Origin: Arenibacter latericius DSM 15913
GTDB lineage: Bacteria; Bacteroidota; Bacteroidia; Flavobacteriales; Flavobacteriaceae
DNA: 64,000 bases
Direction of reading: 5' to 3'
Assembly (NCBI RefSeq): GCF_000424985.1
Contig: NZ_AUKX01000001.1
Span: forward strand, 124,001 to 188,000
Shown here: piece after piece, positions 27,315-36,979 of the stretch
Position numbering within the stretch: the first letter of the stretch is position 1
Layout: the number at the start of each line of letters is the position of its first letter
Position numbers and translations under genes: made by a program
The notes under the pieces: model-generated
Told to the model about the DNA's origin: nothing
The model's database searches: none
What the model saw: the letters and a program-made list of their open reading frames with translations, nothing else

Positions 27315-28061
27315 ATGAAGATTTTAGTGTGCATAAGCAACGTTCCAGATACAACGTCTAAAATTAACTTTACAGATGGCAATTCCAAGTTCGACACCAA
27401 TGGTGTTCAGTTTGTGATTAACCCCAATGACGAATTTGGTCTTACTAGAGCTATGTGGTTCAAAGAAAAACAAGGAGCTACCGTACATGTAGCTACTGTA
27501 GGCGGACCTACTACGGAACCTACAATAAGAAAAGCGCTTGCCATTGGAGCGGACGAGGCTATAAGAGTTAATGCCGAGCCTTTAGACGGCTTTTTTGTTG
27601 CAGAGCAATTGGCTGCCGTAATAAAAGATGGGGCGTACGATCTGGTTATTGCCGGAAGGGAATCTATAGATTACAATGGAGGTATGGTACCTGGTATTCT
27701 AGCCACCTTATTAGATATGAACTTTGTAAACTCTTGTATAAGCCTAGAAATAGAAGGAGATAAGGCCACTGCAGTAAGAGAAATAGATGGCGGAAAAGAA
27801 AAATTAACTACGACTCTTCCTCTAGTAATTGGAGGACAAAAAGGGTTGGTTTCTGAAAGCGACCTTAAAATTCCAAATATGAGAGGAATTATGATGGCCA
27901 GACAAAAAAAGCTACATGTTGTGGAGCCTGTTGATGCTAACAGTACAACAGAAGACCTTACATTTGATAAACCAGCGCCAAAAGGAAGTATTAAGATGGT
28001 AGACGCTGATAATTTAGACGAATTGATCAACCTTTTACACAACGAGGCAAAAGTGATCTAA
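27315..28061 (+). CDS. etfB: Electron transfer flavoprotein, beta subunit
   Basis: The gene encodes 248 residues from the ATG at 27315, chosen because the family begins MKILVCI; an upstream in-frame ATG at 27240 would add 25 unrelated residues. Conserved features are the NPNDEFGLTRA stretch and the VIAGRESIDYNGG motif of the beta subunit, and the recognition-loop region that docks acyl-CoA dehydrogenases. It forms the FAD/AMP heterodimer with EtfA. etfA follows after 115 bases. A 10-bp palindrome, ATGCATGCAT, lies at 27236-27245 in the divergent region. Confidence 0.95.
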   Translation: MKILVCISNVPDTTSKINFTDGNSKFDTNGVQFVINPNDEFGLTRAMWFKEKQGATVHVATVGGPTTEPTIRKALAIGADEAIRVNAEPLDGFFVAEQLAAVIKDGAYDLVIAGRESIDYNGGMVPGILATLLDMNFVNSCISLEIEGDKATAVREIDGGKEKLTTTLPLVIGGQKGLVSESDLKIPNMRGIMMARQKKLHVVEPVDANSTTEDLTFDKPAPKGSIKMVDADNLDELINLLHNEAKVI

Positions 28062-28176
28062 TTAAAGAGACCACTATAGAAACCTCAGCAAAAAAAAATC
28101 AATTTTAAACAAAAAAGATCAAGCAATCCATTACCTTATATATAATGTAGCTATGATCTATAAATAAAAAACAACT

Positions 28177-29145
28177 ATGTCAGTTTTAGTATATACGGAG
28201 TCCGAAAACGGAAAACTTAAAAAGAATGCTGCAGAAGTTGCCTCTTACGCCTATGAGGTAGCTCAGCAAATGAACACTACAGCCACTGCGGTTGCTATCA
28301 ACACCGAAGATTCAGCATCCATAGGCGACTACGGAATTTCTAAAGTATTAAATGTTACAGCGGAAAATTTAAAACCTTTTAATGCAAAAGCCTATGCCCA
28401 CGTTCTTAAACAAGCGGCAGATAAAGAAGGTGCCAAAGTAATTATCTTAAGTTCTAGCACGGATGCTAAATATTTAGCTCCTATATTAACGGCATTACTA
28501 AAAGGAGGATATGTTCCTAATGTAGTAGCAGCACCAGAAAGCACTAGCCCTTTTAAGGTAAAGCGAACCGTTTTTAGTAATAAAGGTTTTGCTCATACAG
28601 AACTTAAGTCCGATATTAAGATTATTGGGGTTTCCAATAATTCATTTGGAAATATAGAAAACAAAACTACCGCCAACGCAGAGGACTTTAGCCCTTCCTT
28701 AGACGAAAACATCTTTGGCACCACCTCGGTTGATATAGACAAAGTAGTTGGTAAAGCTACTATTGCAGATGCCGATATTGTAGTTTCCGGAGGACGTGGA
28801 CTTAAAGGTCCAGAGAATTGGGGTATGATTGAGGAGTTAGCGGAAGTACTAGGAGCAGCAACTGCTTGTTCTAAACCTGTTTCAGACCTTGGTTGGAGAC
28901 CTCACGGAGAGCACGTAGGACAAACAGGGAAACCAGTAGCTACCAATTTATATATTGCCATAGGTATTTCTGGCGCTATTCAGCACTTAGCTGGGGTAAG
29001 CGCTTCCAAAGTGAAAGTGGTGATTAATTCCGATCCTGAAGCTCCATTTTTTAAAGCAGCGGACTACGGTGTTGTAGGTGATGCTTTTGAAGTAGTTCCC
29101 AAACTAATCGAAAAATTAAAGGAATTTAAGAGTCAAAGCACTTAA
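28177..29145 (+). CDS. etfA: Electron transfer flavoprotein, alpha subunit
   Basis: This 322-residue EtfA carries the C-terminal FAD-binding domain with SGGRGLKGPENW near residue 206, PVSDLGWRPHGEHVGQTGK near residue 240, and GISGAIQHLAG near residue 268. It transfers electrons from acyl-CoA dehydrogenases to the respiratory chain together with EtfB. It is co-oriented with etfB and followed by the bifunctional nuclease gene. Confidence 0.97.
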   Translation: MSVLVYTESENGKLKKNAAEVASYAYEVAQQMNTTATAVAINTEDSASIGDYGISKVLNVTAENLKPFNAKAYAHVLKQAADKEGAKVIILSSSTDAKYLAPILTALLKGGYVPNVVAAPESTSPFKVKRTVFSNKGFAHTELKSDIKIIGVSNNSFGNIENKTTANAEDFSPSLDENIFGTTSVDIDKVVGKATIADADIVVSGGRGLKGPENWGMIEELAEVLGAATACSKPVSDLGWRPHGEHVGQTGKPVATNLYIAIGISGAIQHLAGVSASKVKVVINSDPEAPFFKAADYGVVGDAFEVVPKLIEKLKEFKSQST

Positions 29146-29234
29146 TTTTTATTAATTTGTGCCCCTAAAGGGCTGTGCAAGTCAACTTGGTCCTTCCAGT
29201 TATTTGTACAGCCTTTTATTGTTTAATAATACAT

Positions 29235-29867
29235 ATGAGCTTAGTTAGATTAAAAATAAAGGGAATATCTTATAGCCAAACGCAAAATGGCGCATATGCC
29301 CTTATATTGAATGAAGTTGAAGGTGACCGCAAACTACCTATAGTTATTGGTGCGTTTGAAGCCCAATCCATTGCTATAGCTTTGGAAAAAGAAATTAAAC
29401 CACCTCGCCCCTTAACACATGATCTTTTTAAAAATTTTGCAGACCGGTTTGACATTGTTATCAAACAGGTTATAATCCATAAGTTGGTTGATGGTGTCTT
29501 TTACTCTAGTATTATATGTGAGCGAGACAAAATTGAAGAAATTATAGATGCAAGAACTAGTGATGCTATTGCTTTAGCATTGCGGTTTAATGCACCTATT
29601 TTTACTTATAAAACTATCTTAGACAAAGCCGGTATCTTCCTGAAGTTTTCTTCAAAGGAAAAAGATAAAGATGAAGAAACCGACGATAGTATTATGGTAG
29701 ATGAAATCTTACAAGAGGGTGAAACAGTAGAGATTAATCCAGGCTCACCAGACAAGTACAAAGAACTTAGTCTAGAAGAACTACATACAGAACTAGATAA
29801 GGCAGTTGCTAGTGAGGATTACGAAAAGGCTGCAAAACTTAGGGATGAAATTTCCAAACGCAAATAA
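29235..29867 (+). CDS. Bifunctional nuclease family protein (DUF151) with UVR motif
   Basis: The gene encodes 210 residues from the ATG at 29235; a longer start at 29175 would lie within the intergenic region after etfA and adds non-conserved residues. Residues about 1-140 are the DUF151/BFN domain (YALILNEVEG...LPIVIGAFEAQSIA). Residues about 175-210 match the UVR helical-hairpin motif (EELHTELDKAVASEDYEKAA), as in UvrB/UvrC and ClpC-type proteins. BFN proteins of plants have RNase and DNase activity; the bacterial role is open. Confidence 0.9.
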   Translation: MSLVRLKIKGISYSQTQNGAYALILNEVEGDRKLPIVIGAFEAQSIAIALEKEIKPPRPLTHDLFKNFADRFDIVIKQVIIHKLVDGVFYSSIICERDKIEEIIDARTSDAIALALRFNAPIFTYKTILDKAGIFLKFSSKEKDKDEETDDSIMVDEILQEGETVEINPGSPDKYKELSLEELHTELDKAVASEDYEKAAKLRDEISKRK

Positions 29868-29893
29868 TCATAACTCAAATCAAGTGCTACTGG

Positions 29894-31351
29894 ATGAAAA
29901 ATAAGTTTTGGATCCTATTAATATTATTGTTGTTTGCGTTTCCTTCCGTAGCCCAAGAAATTAGTGTTACTGCCAACCCCAGCTCTGCCGAGATAATCCC
30001 TAATGAGGGGGTTTCTTTTTACAGTATCGGAAGAGGAATATTGGGTATGGTGGTATTACTCTTTATCTCCTATCTTTTTAGCGCTAACAGAAGAGCAATT
30101 AATTGGCGAACTGTAGGTATCGGACTCCTTATTCAGCTTCTGCTTGCCATCTGCATCTTAATAGGCAATAGAATTGGATTTAATGCTTTTGGTTATAGGT
30201 TTGATCTGAGTTTTGTATCGAAAATATTTGAGTTTGGCGGACAGCTTTTTGTAAGCGTATTAGACTATACCCGAGCTGGTAGTAAGTTTCTTTTTGAAGG
30301 CTTGGTAATAGACATGGATACTTTTGGATTTATCTTTGCTTTTCAAGTTCTGCCGACTATTATTTTCTTTTCGGCACTTACTTCCCTACTATTCTATTTA
30401 GGAATTATACAAAAGGTAGTTAAAGGCCTAGCATGGTTATTATCCAAATCCTTAGGAATATCTGGTGCGGAGAGCCTCAGCGTTGCTGGAAATATTTTTC
30501 TAGGCCAGACCGAAGCACCTTTATTAATTAAGGCCTATTTGGAAAAAATGAGTCGATCTGAAATTCTACTAGTAATGATTGGCGGTATGGCTACGGTAGC
30601 TGGAGCGGTATTAGCCGCTTATATCGGTTTCCTAGGAGGTGACGACCCCTTATTACGACTTCAATTTGCAAAACATTTATTGGCTGCATCAGTAATGGCC
30701 GCACCGGGAGCTATAGTAGTCTCAAAAATTTTATATCCTCAGACAGAAGCTGTTAATACCGATGTTCAGGTTTCCTCCTCTAAAATAGGATCCAACATCT
30801 TAGACTCTATAGCAAACGGTACCACAGAAGGGCTAAAACTTGCAGTTAATGTGGGCGCCATGCTTTTAGTTTTTGTAGCCTTTATCGCGATGATAAATGG
30901 AATATTAAACTGGACGGGAGATGCTACTAATTTAAACGCTTGGATTGCCGCCAGTTCCCCCTATCAAAAACTATCTTTAGAAGCTATATTAGGCACCATA
31001 TTCGCCCCTCTAATGTGGCTTATAGGAGTTGAATCGGTAGATATAATGTTAATGGGGCAATTATTAGGTATTAAACTCGCCGCGAGTGAGTTTGTTGGAT
31101 ATATACAATTAGCAGGACTAAAAGATATAGCCAATGCAACACACTTCACTTACAACAAGTCCATTATAATGGCTACCTATATGCTATGCGGATTTGCTAA
31201 CTTCGCTTCTATAGGTATACAAATAGGAGGAATAGGCTCATTAGCTCCTAGTCAGCGGAAGACCCTTTCTGAATTTGGAATGAAAGCGGTATTGGGTGGA
31301 TCCTTAGCATCCCTTCTTTCTGCTGCCATCGCAGGGATGATTTTAGGGTAA
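29894..31351 (+). CDS. Concentrative nucleoside transporter (CNT/NupC family)
   Basis: This 485-residue polytopic membrane protein imports nucleosides with Na+ or H+. A signal-peptide-like first segment is followed by the CNT core. The transporter motif GQTEAPLLI lies near residue 211 and the C-terminal GFANFASIGIQIGG near residue 440. It has a non-conserved N-terminal stretch of about 40 residues. It starts 26 bases after the bifunctional nuclease, so the two may be co-transcribed; the pairing with thyA downstream points to pyrimidine salvage. Confidence 0.93.
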   Translation: MKNKFWILLILLLFAFPSVAQEISVTANPSSAEIIPNEGVSFYSIGRGILGMVVLLFISYLFSANRRAINWRTVGIGLLIQLLLAICILIGNRIGFNAFGYRFDLSFVSKIFEFGGQLFVSVLDYTRAGSKFLFEGLVIDMDTFGFIFAFQVLPTIIFFSALTSLLFYLGIIQKVVKGLAWLLSKSLGISGAESLSVAGNIFLGQTEAPLLIKAYLEKMSRSEILLVMIGGMATVAGAVLAAYIGFLGGDDPLLRLQFAKHLLAASVMAAPGAIVVSKILYPQTEAVNTDVQVSSSKIGSNILDSIANGTTEGLKLAVNVGAMLLVFVAFIAMINGILNWTGDATNLNAWIAASSPYQKLSLEAILGTIFAPLMWLIGVESVDIMLMGQLLGIKLAASEFVGYIQLAGLKDIANATHFTYNKSIIMATYMLCGFANFASIGIQIGGIGSLAPSQRKTLSEFGMKAVLGGSLASLLSAAIAGMILG

Positions 31352-31671
31352 ATAAATCCTAGTAATCGTTTTTAGAATTTAGCGTATTTATATCATACTA
31401 ACCCTAATAGTAATTAAGAAGGGTTTTCATATTTTAATAATACTACATATTTACTTTGAGAAGGTTAACACAAACCAACAACCTGAAAAATCCTATATCA
31501 TATTTCCCCTTCACAAAACGAAATTATAATTTAGATAAATTTACTAGTAGGTATATTGAGGCTTCTACTGATTTGTTTAAACAATCACTATAGTCTTTAG
31601 AGTTAAAATAAAATTCAGCTTTACAATCTATTTTCATCAATTGCCACTATCTTTATATTTTATAACGAGGA
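31352..31671 (+). other. Intergenic DNA between transporter and NADH dehydrogenase genes
   Basis: The only element I can support is a weak terminator, AACCCT (31400-31405) with AGGGTT (31420-31425) followed by TTCATATTTT, after the transporter. No small gene is evident. The start of the next gene has a GAGG ribosome-binding sequence 2 bases before the ATG, which is unusually close. Confidence 0.4.
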
Positions 31672-32943
31672 ATGAAAAAGAAGCAGACAATAATTGTGGT
31701 AGGCGGTGGCTTTGCAGGCCTAGAATTGGTAAAAAGACTAGGGAATTCTAGCAAATACGAACTCATTCTAGTAGATTGTAATAACTACAACTTCTTTCCG
31801 CCATTAATCTATCAGGTATCTACAGGCTTTATGGAGCCTTCAGCCATCAGCTATCCTTTTCGGAAAATCTTACGAGACAAGAAAAGTGTTCACTTTAGAC
31901 TGGGAGCACTTAAAGAAGTGGTACCATCAGAAAATAAAATTGTACTTAACAACGGTGAATTAAAGTACAACATATTGGTAATGGCCACTGGTGCAGAATC
32001 TAACTTTTTTGGCAATACCAATATTGAAGAAAAGAGTTTACCAATGAAAACAATAAGTGACGCTCTTTCCTTGAGAAATGTAATCCTTACTAGGTTAGAT
32101 CGCGCAACAAGATTAAAAGATTCCCAGGAACGTAAAAAGCTTCTCACTTTTGTAGTTGCTGGCGCCGGACCTACAGGAGTAGAACTCTCCGGAATTTTAT
32201 CAGAAATGAGGTCGTTTATTATTACAAAAGATTATCCTGAATTAAGCAAGGAAGACTTAGGCGACATCTACCTCATAGATGGCCAAGATGCCGTACTAGC
32301 TGCTATGTCCAAAAACTCGCAAAACTACACCCATAGTCAGCTCAACAAACTAAACGTAAAAATCAAACTCAACACCCTAGTTAAGGATTTTAAGGATGAG
32401 ACCGTTTACTTATCCGACAATACACAAATTCCCACCAAGAATTTAATCTGGGCTGCGGGGATATCAGCCAAAGCTTTTAAAGGTTTCGCTAAAGAAAGCT
32501 ATGGCCAAGGGAAACGCTTAAAAACAAACGTCTTTAATTTGGTAGACGGGTATAAGAATATTTATGCTTTGGGAGATAGTGCCCTAGTTATGGGAGACGA
32601 TAACTATCCTAACGGACACCCTCAATTGGCTCAACCTGCGCTGCAACAAGCAAAAAACTTAGCACACAACCTAAATGTAGCCCCTCAGGAATGGACTCCC
32701 TTTACCTATAAAGACAAAGGATCACTTGCCATCATTGGAAGAAATAAAGCGGTAATGGATTTTCCCAAACAAAAATACCACCTCAAGGGATTTTCAGCAT
32801 GGTTCATATGGATATTTGTCCATATTATGGGCTTAGTGAATTTTAAGAATAAAGTACGCACCCTATACAATTGGATAGGATATTACATCTACAAGGACCA
32901 ATCTTTTAGAATGATTATTAAGCCAAGCGAAAGAAAGTCCTAA
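31672..32943 (+). CDS. Type II NADH dehydrogenase (NDH-2)-like FAD oxidoreductase
   Basis: This 423-residue pyridine nucleotide-disulfide oxidoreductase-fold protein has the FAD motif GGGFAGLE at residues 11-18 and the NAD(P) motif GAGPTGVELSG near residue 164. ALGDSA near residue 300 and the HPQLAQPALQQA segment near residue 318 fit NDH-2 enzymes, which oxidise NADH and reduce quinone without pumping. The C-terminal hydrophobic/basic part (about 365-400) probably attaches it to the membrane. Confidence 0.92.
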   Translation: MKKKQTIIVVGGGFAGLELVKRLGNSSKYELILVDCNNYNFFPPLIYQVSTGFMEPSAISYPFRKILRDKKSVHFRLGALKEVVPSENKIVLNNGELKYNILVMATGAESNFFGNTNIEEKSLPMKTISDALSLRNVILTRLDRATRLKDSQERKKLLTFVVAGAGPTGVELSGILSEMRSFIITKDYPELSKEDLGDIYLIDGQDAVLAAMSKNSQNYTHSQLNKLNVKIKLNTLVKDFKDETVYLSDNTQIPTKNLIWAAGISAKAFKGFAKESYGQGKRLKTNVFNLVDGYKNIYALGDSALVMGDDNYPNGHPQLAQPALQQAKNLAHNLNVAPQEWTPFTYKDKGSLAIIGRNKAVMDFPKQKYHLKGFSAWFIWIFVHIMGLVNFKNKVRTLYNWIGYYIYKDQSFRMIIKPSERKS

Positions 32944-33171
32944 CCCCTTTCACTTAAACAAGCATAAGACTCTATTAATACACCAATGCTAAAGGCCTCT
33001 AAATAAAACTTAAGTCCCGCCTAATTTAAGACATTCGGTTAATAATTTATGATAACTTAAGGGAAACACCTTCTCCCATACCAGTAGATTTCATTAATTT
33101 CGCCTTGCAGACAAATTACAGGTTAATATAGATTTTCTTACGGCTTTTTAAAGCATAATTAGGATAGGAAC

Positions 33172-33996
33172 ATGAAACAATATCACGATTTACTTAAACA
33201 TGTTTTAGATAACGGGATCCAAAAAGGGGATCGTACTGGGACGGGTACTAAAAGCGTGTTTGGATATCAAATGCGATTTAATTTAGCCAAAGGCTTTCCT
33301 TTAATTACCACTAAAAAACTACATTTAAAATCAATTATCCACGAATTATTATGGTTCTTAAAAGGGGACACTAACGTTGCCTACTTACAAGAAAATGGGG
33401 TAAGGATTTGGAATGAGTGGGCAGATGAAAACGGAAACCTAGGTCCTGTTTATGGTTACCAATGGCGAAATTGGAATGGGGAAGAAATAGATCAAATTAA
33501 AGACATCGTTCACTCCCTTAAAAATAACCCAAATAGTAGACGCATGTTAGTATCTGCATGGAACCCAAGTGTATTGCCAGATACCAACGTTTCTTTTTCA
33601 GAAAATGTGGCCAACGGCAAAGTTGCACTACCTCCATGTCATGCTTTTTTTCAATTTTATGTGGCAGAAGGAAAGCTATCATGCCAGTTATACCAGCGCA
33701 GTGCCGATATATTTTTAGGTGTTCCGTTCAATATTGCTTCCTATGCTTTATTTACTTTAATGCTGGCGCAAGTATGTGATCTACAGCCTGGTGATTTCAT
33801 CCACACCTTTGGTGATGCACATATTTATAACAACCACATAGAACAGGTAAAACTACAATTAGGTCGCACCCCTAATCCACTACCTAAAATGGTCCTTAAC
33901 CCAGACGTAAAAGATATCTTTAACTTTAAGTTCGAAGATTTTACATTAGAAGATTACGATCCCTACCCTCACATTAAAGGAGCTGTAGCGGTTTAA
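33172..33996 (+). CDS. thyA: Thymidylate synthase
   Basis: This 274-residue ThyA methylates dUMP to dTMP with methylenetetrahydrofolate. GDRTGTGT near residue 19, the catalytic cysteine in [10 protein letters not shown] near residue 155, and the [18 protein letters not shown] dUMP-binding segment are intact. The C-terminal is PHIKGAVAV (the usual terminal ...MAV type). folA, which recycles the dihydrofolate made here, lies 4.5 kb downstream beyond the ergothioneine genes. Confidence 0.98.
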   Translation: MKQYHDLLKHVLDNGIQKGDRTGTGTKSVFGYQMRFNLAKGFPLITTKKLHLKSIIHELLWFLKGDTNVAYLQENGVRIWNEWADENGNLGPVYGYQWRNWNGEEIDQIKDIVHSLKNNPNSRRMLVSAWNPSVLPDTNVSFSENVANGKVALPPCHAFFQFYVAEGKLSCQLYQRSADIFLGVPFNIASYALFTLMLAQVCDLQPGDFIHTFGDAHIYNNHIEQVKLQLGRTPNPLPKMVLNPDVKDIFNFKFEDFTLEDYDPYPHIKGAVAV

Positions 33997-34026
33997 AATA
34001 AATTTTATCAGGGCGTTAGTCCAACG

Positions 34027-34069
34027 AAATGGGTCATTGTCGAATTTACCGGATAATGACCCATTTTTA
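34027..34069 (+). terminator. Terminator after thyA
   Basis: AAATGGGTCATT (34027-34038) and AATGACCCATTT (34055-34066) form a perfect 12-bp stem followed by TTA; it isolates thyA from egtB. Confidence 0.85.
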
Positions 34070-34162
34070 TTGATATGAGTCAATACATTCCCTTATAAAC
34101 CAACCCGATAATCAAATTATTCCGTAAATTTAAAGGACAAAACCAATGTTATACCCATTATT

Positions 34163-35311
34163 ATGGATATTACTGCTTTTTTCCTACAAACAAGGATCCA
34201 TACTAAGAATTTGTGCAAGCCCTTAGAAATAGAGGATTATGTAGTACAACCTATAGTAGACATATCACCTCCAAAGTGGCATTTAGGCCACACCACCTGG
34301 TTTTTTGAAGAGTTTATCTTAAAAGCCCACATAAAAGATTATATAGTATTTGATACAAAGTTTTCCTTTATTTTTAATAGTTACTATGAAACTATAGGAG
34401 AAAGAGTAGTTAGGGCAGACCGCGGTAATCTATCTAGACCTTCTGTAAATAAAATCTACGAATATCGTGAATATGTGACTTTACACATGGAAGCACTTTT
34501 GAATAATGCCCCAAGTGATGAAGTAATTCAACTTACACAAATAGGAATCCATCACGAAAAACAACATCAAGAATTATTACTCACCGACATAAAGTACATC
34601 TTAGGAAATAACCCCTTGCTTCCTATCTACGACTCCTCATTTAAAGAACACATTAACGAAGATCTTAATCAAGAATGGATATCCATCCCTGAAGGGGTTT
34701 ATGAGATTGGTTACTCTGGCGAAGCGTTTTGCTACGATAATGAGTTGGGAAGACATAAGGTTTACTTATCTCCATATGCTATATCTAACAAATTAGTTAC
34801 CAATGGGGAATACTTAGAATTTATAAATGATGGTGGATATGATAGATTTGATTTGTGGCATTCAGAAGGCTGGGAGTGGATAAAAACCAATGATATTAAA
34901 TCCCCACTGTATTGGCATCAAGTTAAGGGAGAATGGCAGCACTACACCATGGAAGGCTTAATAAAACTTGAGGAAGAGCATCCCGTAACCCATATCTCTT
35001 ATTTTGAAGCCTATGCCTATGCTCAATGGAAAGGTTGCAGGCTACCCACGGAGTTTGAATGGGAAATAGCAGCAACAAAATTTAAGTGGGGTGTGCGTTG
35101 GGAATGGACAGAAAGCGCTTATCTACCCTATCCCCAATATAAAAAGGCTCCTGGAGCGCTAGGAGAATACAATGGTAAATTTATGGTAAACCAAAAAGTA
35201 CTAAGAGGCAGTTCTGTGGCCACCCCTAACTTTCATGAAAGGATTACATATCGCAATTTCTTTCATCCTCATCTAAGATGGCAATATACAGGAATAAGAT
35301 TAGCCCAATAA
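34163..35311 (+). CDS. egtB: Ergothioneine sulfoxide synthase EgtB
   Basis: This 382-residue non-heme iron enzyme joins hercynine to a thiol (gamma-glutamylcysteine or cysteine) with oxygen. The N-terminal DinB-like domain (about 1-150) carries the iron ligands H43 (LGHTTWF) and H131/H135 (HEKQHQE). The C-terminal domain (about 170-382) is FGE/sulfatase-modifying type, ending in WQYTGIRLA. The length is near that of bacterial EgtB (about 430) but shorter. egtD follows after 30 bases. No egtA (gamma-glutamylcysteine ligase) or egtC is seen, so cysteine may be the thiol donor (inference). Confidence 0.93.
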   Translation: MDITAFFLQTRIHTKNLCKPLEIEDYVVQPIVDISPPKWHLGHTTWFFEEFILKAHIKDYIVFDTKFSFIFNSYYETIGERVVRADRGNLSRPSVNKIYEYREYVTLHMEALLNNAPSDEVIQLTQIGIHHEKQHQELLLTDIKYILGNNPLLPIYDSSFKEHINEDLNQEWISIPEGVYEIGYSGEAFCYDNELGRHKVYLSPYAISNKLVTNGEYLEFINDGGYDRFDLWHSEGWEWIKTNDIKSPLYWHQVKGEWQHYTMEGLIKLEEEHPVTHISYFEAYAYAQWKGCRLPTEFEWEIAATKFKWGVRWEWTESAYLPYPQYKKAPGALGEYNGKFMVNQKVLRGSSVATPNFHERITYRNFFHPHLRWQYTGIRLAQ

Positions 35312-35341
35312 AAATCACCATATTAACCTAAACTACCATTT

Positions 35342-36328
35342 ATGGAAGCAGACACCCTAATAAAAATTCAAGCTCAATTTGCTCAAGATGTTTATGAAGG
35401 GCTCTCAGCATCTCCTAAACATTTAGCCTCCAAATATATCTACGACCATAAAGGAGACCTGCTCTTTGAGCAGATTATGAATCTTCCTGAATATTATTTA
35501 ACCGATTGTGAGTTAGCTATACTGAAAAATAACAGGGAAGAGATTACCAACCTATTCCTGAAGAACACCACCTCTTTAAACCTAGTGGAACTAGGGGCTG
35601 GAAACGGGAAAAAGACAAAGATTATTTTAGAGGAGCTTCAAAAACAAAGCTCCAACTTTTGCTATGTACCTATAGATATTAGTAATAATGCACTACTAAA
35701 ACTAAAGAACACCCTATCTATAGAATTTCCAAATCTTAATGTGAGCCCTAAGCAGGGTACTTATTTTAACATGCTTAAAACCATTGAATCTTCTGAATCC
35801 ACTAAAAATGTAATCCTCTTTTTAGGATCTAATATTGGAAATCTATCCCACAGCCAAGCAATTACATTTCTATCTCAATTAGCAGCTGGGATGCACAGTA
35901 ATGATATGATTTTCATTGGATGTGACCAGAAAAAAGATCCTCAAACCATATTAAATGCGTATAATGACCCTAAAGGGGTAACAGAAGCCTTTAATAAAAA
36001 TTTATTGCATCGTATAAATAGGGAATTAGACGCCAACTTTATTCTAGACAACTTCTTGCATTGGGAGTCATACAACCCGCAAAGCGGAACTGCAAAAAGC
36101 TTTTTAGTATCCAAAATTGACCAGAAAGTCCAGATTGCAGCCTTGGACCTAGAATTGAAATTTAAAGCCTGGGAAACTATTCATACAGAGATTTCGCAAA
36201 AATACGATGATGAGCTAATATCCGAGTTGGCCAAAGCAGCAGGACTACAAATTACTGCCCAATTCTCTGACGATAAAAAGTATTTTAAGAATTACATTCT
36301 AACCAAAACTGCACTGCAAAAGCTATAG
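35342..36328 (+). CDS. egtD: L-histidine N-alpha-methyltransferase EgtD
   Basis: This 328-residue SAM-dependent methyltransferase makes hercynine (trimethylhistidine), the substrate of EgtB. It has the DUF2260/EgtD signatures: SPKHLASKYIYDHKGDLLFE near residue 20, the SAM-binding LVELGAGNGKKT near residue 80, LGSNIGN near residue 162, and YNDPKGVTEAFN near residue 200. It is the second gene of the egtB-egtD operon. A long inverted repeat downstream separates it from the convergent CBM48 gene. Confidence 0.94.
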   Translation: MEADTLIKIQAQFAQDVYEGLSASPKHLASKYIYDHKGDLLFEQIMNLPEYYLTDCELAILKNNREEITNLFLKNTTSLNLVELGAGNGKKTKIILEELQKQSSNFCYVPIDISNNALLKLKNTLSIEFPNLNVSPKQGTYFNMLKTIESSESTKNVILFLGSNIGNLSHSQAITFLSQLAAGMHSNDMIFIGCDQKKDPQTILNAYNDPKGVTEAFNKNLLHRINRELDANFILDNFLHWESYNPQSGTAKSFLVSKIDQKVQIAALDLELKFKAWETIHTEISQKYDDELISELAKAAGLQITAQFSDDKKYFKNYILTKTALQKL

Positions 36329-36442
36329 CTTATTGCGAACGAAGTACTCATTAAGGTACACCAAAAAAAATAATAAGAAATAAGCATCCTTTATCCTTCT
36401 ATATTTCCAATAGATAAAACATTCCTTCTAGTCCTTATCTAA

Positions 36443-36496
36443 AAGGGATAAACTTCAGAATTTTAGAGGTATCCTTCTAAAAGCAGTTTATCCCTT
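36443..36496. terminator. Long bidirectional hairpin between egtD and CBM48 gene
   Basis: AAGGGATAAACT (36443-36454) pairs perfectly with AGTTTATCCCTT (36485-36496), and inside it TTTTAGAGG pairs with CCTTCTAAAA with one bulge. It sits between convergent genes and is flanked by A and T runs, so it can end transcripts from both sides. Confidence 0.75.
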
Positions 36497-36527
36497 AAAA
36501 AATGTAATGTTTATAATTCGCAAGGAA

Positions 36528-36824
36528 TTACAATATCAGTAAGGAATTCTCAGCTCCAGCGTAATCATTCCACTTCAAGCCATCTCCTTCTAATTCATTT
36601 ACAAATTCCCCGTCTACCAGATACTTAAACTCAAAAGTGCTATCTTTCGGCAAATTAACAGCCCCCTTAAAGGTGCCATTTTTCAACTTCTTTAAGGTAC
36701 TTTCCTTAGGGTCCCAATTATTGAAATCCCCTACAACAGCTACTTTTTTCGCATCCTTAGCTTCAACAGAAAAAGTTACTTTACAAATTGGTTTAGTCTT
36801 TAAATATTGTTTAGAAATTGCCAT
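36528..36824 (-). CDS. Isoamylase early-set / CBM48 (AMPK-glycogen-binding-like) protein
   Basis: This 98-residue single-domain protein has the CBM48 fold motif VAVVGDFNNWDP near residue 30 and FEFKYLVDGEF near residue 63. Such standalone domains may bind glycogen or act as small carbohydrate-sensing modules; no enzyme is fused. It has no signal peptide. It is convergent with egtD and downstream of the class-V PLP gene in the same direction (about 155-base gap). Confidence 0.88.
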   Translation of the reverse strand: MAISKQYLKTKPICKVTFSVEAKDAKKVAVVGDFNNWDPKESTLKKLKNGTFKGAVNLPKDSTFEFKYLVDGEFVNELEGDGLKWNDYAGAENSLLIL

Positions 36825-36979
36825 AATTCAAATTTTAAATATTTTACAAAATTACATTATTAAATGCCTCATTGCCAATGACCAAGATCATTTTACCAAT
36901 TTCATAATATTTGAATTACTCTTGGAGGTAGATTTTCAAATTAGGATACACAATTTCATAAAACTATGATAAAATTCAA

